A stretch of DNA of 10,528 nucleotides from Treponema sp. (GTDB lineage: Bacteria > Spirochaetota > Spirochaetia > Treponematales > Treponemataceae), in the NCBI GenBank assembly GCA_017622055.1, contig JAGARY010000177.1, forward strand, positions 1 through 10,528, in the 5' to 3' direction. Shown here one piece after another: positions 6,347 through 10,528 of the stretch. The position numbers and the translations under genes are program-made. Within the stretch, counting starts at the first letter, position 1, and each line of letters opens with the position of its first letter. Below the pieces are notes generated by a model. The model did no database searches and was not told the DNA's origin. It worked only from the letters and a program-made list of their open reading frames with translations.

Positions 6347-6374
6347 TTATCGGTAGATTTTATTAAAAACATGA
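6347..6374 (-). promoter_or_regulatory. Candidate sigma-28 (FliA-type) promoter of the barrel gene
   Basis: On the minus strand TCATGTTT (6367-6374) is followed after 12 bp by ACCGATAA (6347-6354). The sigma-28 consensus is TAAAGTTT-N11-GCCGATAA, so the -10 matches 7 of 8 bases, the -35 matches 6 of 8, and the spacer is one base long. Transcription would begin near 6340, right at the AGAGGAA ribosome site, giving a very short leader. No convincing sigma-70 promoter was found close to this gene. Confidence 0.45.
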
Positions 6375-6422
6375 GTAAAAAATGAAATGTAAATTTAAAA
6401 TAAAAAGAATAAAAAAAATCTC

Positions 6423-6450
6423 TTGAATTATATGATTTTCGGTATATAAT
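6423..6450 (+). promoter_or_regulatory. Promoter of the che operon, predicted to give a leaderless cheA mRNA
   Basis: TTGAAT (6423-6428) is followed after 16 bp by a perfect TATAAT (6445-6450). Seven bases (AGTTTTT) then separate the -10 from the cheA ATG, so the A of the start codon at 6458 is at the expected +1 position. There is no Shine-Dalgarno sequence. It is sigma-70-like, not sigma-28-like. Confidence 0.65.
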
Positions 6451-6457
6451 AGTTTTT

Positions 6458-8908
6458 ATGAGTGATTATCTTGATCCGAATAATGAAGAACTCTTAAAAG
6501 ATTTTTTCGCAGAAGCTGAACAACAAGTAGAGCAGTTGGAAAGTAATATTCTCGTTATTGAAAGCGATCCTTCTAATAAAGAAGCGATTGATGAAATCTT
6601 CCGTGCTGCCCATACATTAAAAGGTGGTTCTGCTACAGTAGAAATGACAGAACTTTCTCATTTTACACATTCTGTTGAAGATGTGTTGGATGAAATTCGT
6701 TCTGACCGTATAAAAATTGATGAAGATGTTGTAGATTTGCTTCTTTCTTCTATTGATGTTATTAAAGCAATGTTGGATGCTAAAAAAGAAGGTACATCTT
6801 ATGATGAAGATACCGAAGTTATTACAAGCAAGCTCCATGCTTATTTACCATCTAAAAACGGAGATGCTCCAAAGAAGAAAGTTGAAAAAGTTGTGCAACC
6901 AGTGGTTCAGCCTGTTGTTGCTCAACCTGTTGAACAATCAAACTCTGGTATGAATTTGCCAGAACTTTCAGAAGATGAATATCTTGAATTAAAAGGTGCT
7001 TGTGAAGGAAGTCAAAGTCTTTGGTGTGTTGCTGTAAAATTTGATGAAAGTAATCCAATGAATACAGTTGGTGGTATTCAAGTTTTTGCCGCACTTAAGA
7101 ATGTTGGAAATGTATTAAAAACAGTTCCTGATTTTGATGAACTTTATGATGATAAATTTTTTGAAGATGTATTCTACTATTTAGCATCTGATTCAACTCA
7201 AGCTCAAATTGAAGATGTTTCTTTCTTAAGTGATGTTACAATCATTACTGATGCAAGAGTGCTTAATGATGATAACTATAGTGGAACTTCAAATGTTTCT
7301 GTTGCACCAGTTAAATCGCAACCAGTTGTAGCACCTGTAGTTCAGGCAGAACCTGCTCAAGTAGATACAAATTTATTAAATGATATTTTAAACGACAATA
7401 TATTAAAACCAGAACCTGCTAAAGCTGCTGTTCAAACTACTTCTTCTGTAGAAAATGACGATAGTAGTTCTGTGGCTGAAAAGCAAGAAAAGAAAGTTGC
7501 TCCTAAAAAAGAAGCAACTCATACTCAACAAGGTTCTATTCTTCGTGTAGATTCTAGACGTATTGATAATTTGTTGAACTTGGTTTCTGAAGCTGTTATT
7601 ACAAAAGCATCGTTCAATCAGCTTGCTTTGCAGACAACAACAGAGTTGTCTCACTTCCAGTTGTTGCAGTATCAGTTTAAAGATAGATATCATCATTTGT
7701 TGGAACAAATCCCAGCTTTCCTTGAAGAAATGGAGCAAGGCGTTCCTGCAAACGAAATTAGAAAACGAATTCAACAAGAATATAGTGATTTAGCAAATAC
7801 TTTTGATGCATTTGAAAGCGAATTTAAATCAATGACTGTTAAGTTCCGTTCATATACACAAAATCTTGGAACAATCTCTGGCGATTTACAAGAAGGTGTA
7901 ATGAAAATCCGAATGGTTCCAATTAATCAGATTTTCTCTCGTTTCCCTCGTGTTGTAAGAGATTTACAAAGAGATTTAGGAAAGAAAATTGATTTGGTAA
8001 TTGAAGGTGAAGATACAGAACTTGATAAATCTGTTGTTGAAGATTTGTTAGATCCAATTATGCACTGTGTAAGAAACTCTGTTGACCACGGAATTGAAAC
8101 TCCTGATATTCGCGTGGCAAATGGAAAACCTGAAAATGGTACAGTTATGTTAAAAGCTTCTAACGAAGGAAACATGATTGTTATTGAAATTAAAGATGAT
8201 GGTGCAGGAATTGATGTTGATAAGGTTCGCAAAAAGGCAATTGATAAAGGTTTAATCCATCCAGATAAAGTTATTTCTGATCAAGATGCTTATCAATTGA
8301 TTATGCAACCAGGTTTCTCTACTGCAGATAAGATTTCTAACATTTCGGGACGTGGTGTTGGACTTGATGTTGTTAAGACAATGATTAATAACTTAAAAGG
8401 TAATATTTCTGTTTCTTCTGTAAAAGGACATGGAACAACATTTACTATTAAGTTGCCATTAACACTTGCAATTATTCAAGGTCTTCTTGTAAGAGTTGGA
8501 AAAGAAGTTTACTCTATTCCTATTGCAAACGTTATTGAAAGTCAATGTGTTAGTCCTGATGAAATTAATCATATTGATAACTACGAAATCTTGAATGTTC
8601 GTAATGAAGTTATTAGTATTCTTAGATTGTCTAGACTCTTTAATATTAAAGAAAGTCAACAGTCTGATGAATGTTATATTGTAATTGTTGGTTCTCAAGA
8701 AAAGAAAATTGGTGTAATGGTAGATGCGTTAATTGGTGAAGAAGACGTAGTTATTAAACCATTGCGTGATCAATTTACAAACTCACCTGGAATTGCTGGT
8801 GCTTCTATCCTTGGTGATGTTTCTGTTTCTTTGATTATTGATGTTGGGCAGTTACTTGAATTAGGAATTCAGCAAGAAATCCTAACTCATCAAGAAGAAG
8901 TAATGTAG
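6458..8908 (+). CDS. cheA: Chemotaxis histidine kinase CheA
   Basis: Cytoplasmic kinase (816 aa) that autophosphorylates under receptor control and passes phosphate to CheY. Domains in order: P1 Hpt (about 5-130) with phospho-accepting His52 in AAHTLKGGSA; a Pro/Val/Gln linker (about 137-162); a P2-like regulator-binding domain (about 172-270); a second flexible linker (about 275-355); a P3 dimerisation region (about 362-480); the P4 ATPase with N box HCVRNSVDHGIE (536-547), G1 DDGAGID (580-586) and G2 GRGVGLDVVK (631-640); and the CheW-like P5 domain (about 668-805). All kinase motifs look intact. P3 is about 115-120 residues against a usual 60 or so, matching the extended dimerisation domain known in Treponema denticola CheA. 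The ATG at 6458 is required, because the next in-frame ATG would lose His52, yet no ribosome site precedes it. The cheW gene follows after 22 bp. Confidence 0.97.
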   Translation: MSDYLDPNNEELLKDFFAEAEQQVEQLESNILVIESDPSNKEAIDEIFRAAHTLKGGSATVEMTELSHFTHSVEDVLDEIRSDRIKIDEDVVDLLLSSIDVIKAMLDAKKEGTSYDEDTEVITSKLHAYLPSKNGDAPKKKVEKVVQPVVQPVVAQPVEQSNSGMNLPELSEDEYLELKGACEGSQSLWCVAVKFDESNPMNTVGGIQVFAALKNVGNVLKTVPDFDELYDDKFFEDVFYYLASDSTQAQIEDVSFLSDVTIITDARVLNDDNYSGTSNVSVAPVKSQPVVAPVVQAEPAQVDTNLLNDILNDNILKPEPAKAAVQTTSSVENDDSSSVAEKQEKKVAPKKEATHTQQGSILRVDSRRIDNLLNLVSEAVITKASFNQLALQTTTELSHFQLLQYQFKDRYHHLLEQIPAFLEEMEQGVPANEIRKRIQQEYSDLANTFDAFESEFKSMTVKFRSYTQNLGTISGDLQEGVMKIRMVPINQIFSRFPRVVRDLQRDLGKKIDLVIEGEDTELDKSVVEDLLDPIMHCVRNSVDHGIETPDIRVANGKPENGTVMLKASNEGNMIVIEIKDDGAGIDVDKVRKKAIDKGLIHPDKVISDQDAYQLIMQPGFSTADKISNISGRGVGLDVVKTMINNLKGNISVSSVKGHGTTFTIKLPLTLAIIQGLLVRVGKEVYSIPIANVIESQCVSPDEINHIDNYEILNVRNEVISILRLSRLFNIKESQQSDECYIVIVGSQEKKIGVMVDALIGEEDVVIKPLRDQFTNSPGIAGASILGDVSVSLIIDVGQLLELGIQQEILTHQEEVM

Positions 8909-8930
8909 GCTAGTTTAAGGCGGTGTTTTT

Positions 8931-10319
8931 ATGGAATTGAACAATCAGGTAGTAACACTTGAAAAAGAAGTAGATGAAAAGACTCTAGAGCAGAATGAAA
9001 ATTCAATGATTGACTTTAAAATGGTATCATTTTCTCTCTCTGGAAAAGACTACTCAATTGATATTATGCACATAAAAGAAATTGCAAAAGCTGGTCGTTT
9101 TACTTATGTACCAAATACATTGCCATTTGTTCTTGGTGTATACAATTTGCGTGGTGAAATTATTCCAATTCTTGATTTACGTTTATTCTTCAATATTGAA
9201 GTTCCTGAACGTGTTGACGGAAAAATGGAAAACTTGTTAATTTTGAATATTGATGATCAGCGTTTTGGTGTTGTAGTTGATAAAATTGACAAAGTAATTG
9301 GAGTTCAAAAAAGTACAATTCAGCCACCTCATCCTTTATTTGGTGATATTAATATTAAATATATTAGTGGTGTAGTTGAAAGTAATAATAGATTATATGT
9401 TTTGCTTGATGTTACAAGAATTTTTTCTGCAACAGCAGAATCTGATGAAGGTAAACCTATTGCAATAAAATATAATACTCAAATTGAACAAAATAAATCG
9501 GAATTAAAAGAAGTTGGTCCTAAAAAAGCAGCTCAACCTTCTTTTGTTGTAAAAGAAGAACCTGTTGCAAGTGGACTTTCTGAAGCAGATTATAATTTCT
9601 TAAAACAGAGTTTGGCAAATTACGCTAAATTTTATGTTTCTTCTGTGAATGAATCTTGGATTCGTCATAGAGCAACAGAGTGGTGTAGTGAAAAGAACTC
9701 TAAAAATGTTCAATTGCAAAATGAAATTGAGACTGAAGAATTCTTAAAACCTTTCTGGTCAAAATTTACAGGAAAATGGTGGTCAAAAGATTTTGCTTCT
9801 GAATTAGAAAAAGCATTGCCAGAGAATTCAGCAAAACAAATTATTGTATGGAATCCTGGTTGTGGAAAAGGAACTGAAACTTATTCGTTGGCATGTGTAC
9901 TTAAGAAAAAGTATCCTGATGCAAAAATTAGAATTTATGCACAAGATACAGATTTGCTAAGTGTGTCTAATGCTTCGTTAATTTCTATTCCTTCTGAATT
10001 GGTATCAGACTGGTACAGTCCTTATTTGACAAAAAAGGCAAATGGGGATTATACTTTCAGTCAGGAAATAAAAGATAGTATAATGTTTGAATATCATGAT
10101 TGTAAAAATACTAATGCTTTACCAATGGTAGATATCGTATTTGCAAGAGATATTCTTTCATTACTTGATGAAAAATCGCAAGAAAATGTTGTTGCAGACT
10201 TTTTAGAGAAAATGAAAGGTAATGCAGTTGCTTTTGTTGGTGATAACGAAACAATGCCTTCATCTTTTGGTTTTGGTGAAAAATCTGTAGGAAATTTTGT
10301 TGCGTATAATAAAGATTAA
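8931..10319 (+). CDS. cheW: CheW coupling protein fused to a CheR-like domain
   Basis: A 462-residue chemotaxis adaptor. Residues 27-168 form a CheW domain (FSLSGKDYSIDIMHIKEI, FVLGVYNLRGEIIPILDLR), which bridges receptors and CheA. After a Lys/Glu/Pro linker (about 170-215), residues 217-442 resemble the CheR receptor methyltransferase. The SAM-binding loop survives as VWNPGCGKGTETYSLA (306-321) and the next strand as AQDTD (337-341). Other catalytic hallmarks are altered: the TNET-x-FFRE segment reads FTGKWWSKDF (279-288), the CRNV motif reads FARDIL (404-409), and the terminal GHSE reads GDNE (437-440). Methyltransferase activity is therefore doubtful. The same fusion is known in Treponema denticola, where it is needed for ordered receptor arrays. 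AAGGCGG (from 8916) precedes the start. The gene sits 22 bp after cheA and 12 bp before cheX, clearly in one operon. Confidence 0.93.
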   Translation: MELNNQVVTLEKEVDEKTLEQNENSMIDFKMVSFSLSGKDYSIDIMHIKEIAKAGRFTYVPNTLPFVLGVYNLRGEIIPILDLRLFFNIEVPERVDGKMENLLILNIDDQRFGVVVDKIDKVIGVQKSTIQPPHPLFGDINIKYISGVVESNNRLYVLLDVTRIFSATAESDEGKPIAIKYNTQIEQNKSELKEVGPKKAAQPSFVVKEEPVASGLSEADYNFLKQSLANYAKFYVSSVNESWIRHRATEWCSEKNSKNVQLQNEIETEEFLKPFWSKFTGKWWSKDFASELEKALPENSAKQIIVWNPGCGKGTETYSLACVLKKKYPDAKIRIYAQDTDLLSVSNASLISIPSELVSDWYSPYLTKKANGDYTFSQEIKDSIMFEYHDCKNTNALPMVDIVFARDILSLLDEKSQENVVADFLEKMKGNAVAFVGDNETMPSSFGFGEKSVGNFVAYNKD

Positions 10320-10331
10320 AAGGGGATAAAA

Positions 10332-10528
10332 ATGCGAGTTGAATATATCAATCCATTTGTAGAAACTTCATTTCGTGTTCTCCAAGAAGTTCTTGGTGGT
10401 GCAGAAGTAAAACGTGGTGATTTGTATTTGAAATCTACTGCTATGCCTGTTATGGGTGTTGCTGCTTTAGTAGGACTTGCAGGAGATGTTGAAGGTCGTG
10501 TTCTTTTTGATATGACTATGGAAACAGC
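10332..10528 (+). CDS. cheX: CheY-P phosphatase CheX, N-terminal part (partial at window edge)
   Basis: Sixty-five complete codons plus two bases are visible before the window ends. The protein begins MRVEYINPFVETSFRVLQEV and continues with KRGDLYLKST (27-36) and ALVGLAGDVEGRVLFDMT (45-62), which fits the N-terminal half of spirochaetal CheX. CheX removes phosphate from CheY-P to reset flagellar motor signalling, in the absence of CheZ. Its catalytic Glu/Asn helix would lie beyond the window. AAAGGGG at about 10318-10324 is a strong ribosome site. The gene starts 12 bp after the cheW-cheR-like stop codon, so it is the third gene of the operon, and cheY is expected next. Confidence 0.92.
   Translation, partial: MRVEYINPFVETSFRVLQEVLGGAEVKRGDLYLKSTAMPVMGVAALVGLAGDVEGRVLFDMTMET

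Noticed and set aside
6890..6940. Short repeats coding for QPVV-type residues in the CheA linker
   Set aside because: Pro/Val/Gln-rich linkers between P1, P2 and P3 are ordinary in CheA, and the repeat is imperfect and short.
6617..8698. Several open frames of 66-124 codons on either strand within cheA
   Set aside because: They overlap intact, conserved CheA domains and have no ribosome sites or recognisable products. They are a by-product of codon bias in cheA.

Overview
The window looks like chromosomal DNA from a low-GC spirochaete of the Treponema group. The strongest evidence is the right third: cheA, then a CheW protein fused to a CheR-like domain, then cheX. That gene order and that unusual fusion are Treponema hallmarks. 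The CheA N-terminus and the CheX N-terminus also read like treponemal proteins. No rRNA, tRNA, insertion sequence, phage gene or CRISPR array was seen.

Layout. Bases 1-385 carry the 5' part of glyA on the minus strand (128 codons). A compact divergent promoter region (386-500) separates it from an M28-like metallopeptidase (501-1313) and a membrane-bound diguanylate cyclase (1358-2719), both on the plus strand and possibly co-transcribed. A strong hairpin terminator (2749-2798) lies between the cyclase and a convergent OFA-type major facilitator transporter (2835-4130, minus). The intergenic region 4131-4349 holds the transporter promoter with a perfect 12-bp direct repeat, and the control region of a RelQ-type small alarmone synthetase (4350-5051, plus). 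A predicted outer-membrane beta-barrel protein (5057-6325, minus) converges on the synthetase with only 5 bp between stop codons. It is divergent from the chemotaxis operon cheA (6458-8908), cheW-cheR-like (8931-10319) and cheX (10332 to the window end, 65 complete codons visible).

How the parts work together. CheA, the CheW/CheR-like protein and CheX form the signalling core for flagellar motility. CheA phosphorylates CheY, the CheW module couples CheA to receptors, and CheX removes phosphate from CheY; cheY itself is expected just beyond the right edge. The barrel gene beside cheA has a sigma-28-like promoter, so it may belong to the motility regulon. The diguanylate cyclase and the alarmone synthetase make two different nucleotide second messengers, but nothing in the sequence links them directly to the che operon.

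The most unusual points are regulatory. cheA appears to be transcribed as a leaderless mRNA. The glyA/peptidase promoters share one symmetric -10 element. A perfect inverted repeat ends one base before the alarmone synthetase start codon, where a ribosome binding site would be expected. The CheW-CheR-like architecture and long CheA dimerisation region match what is known from Treponema denticola, so they are notable but not new. I did not find a clear, previously undescribed multi-gene system.
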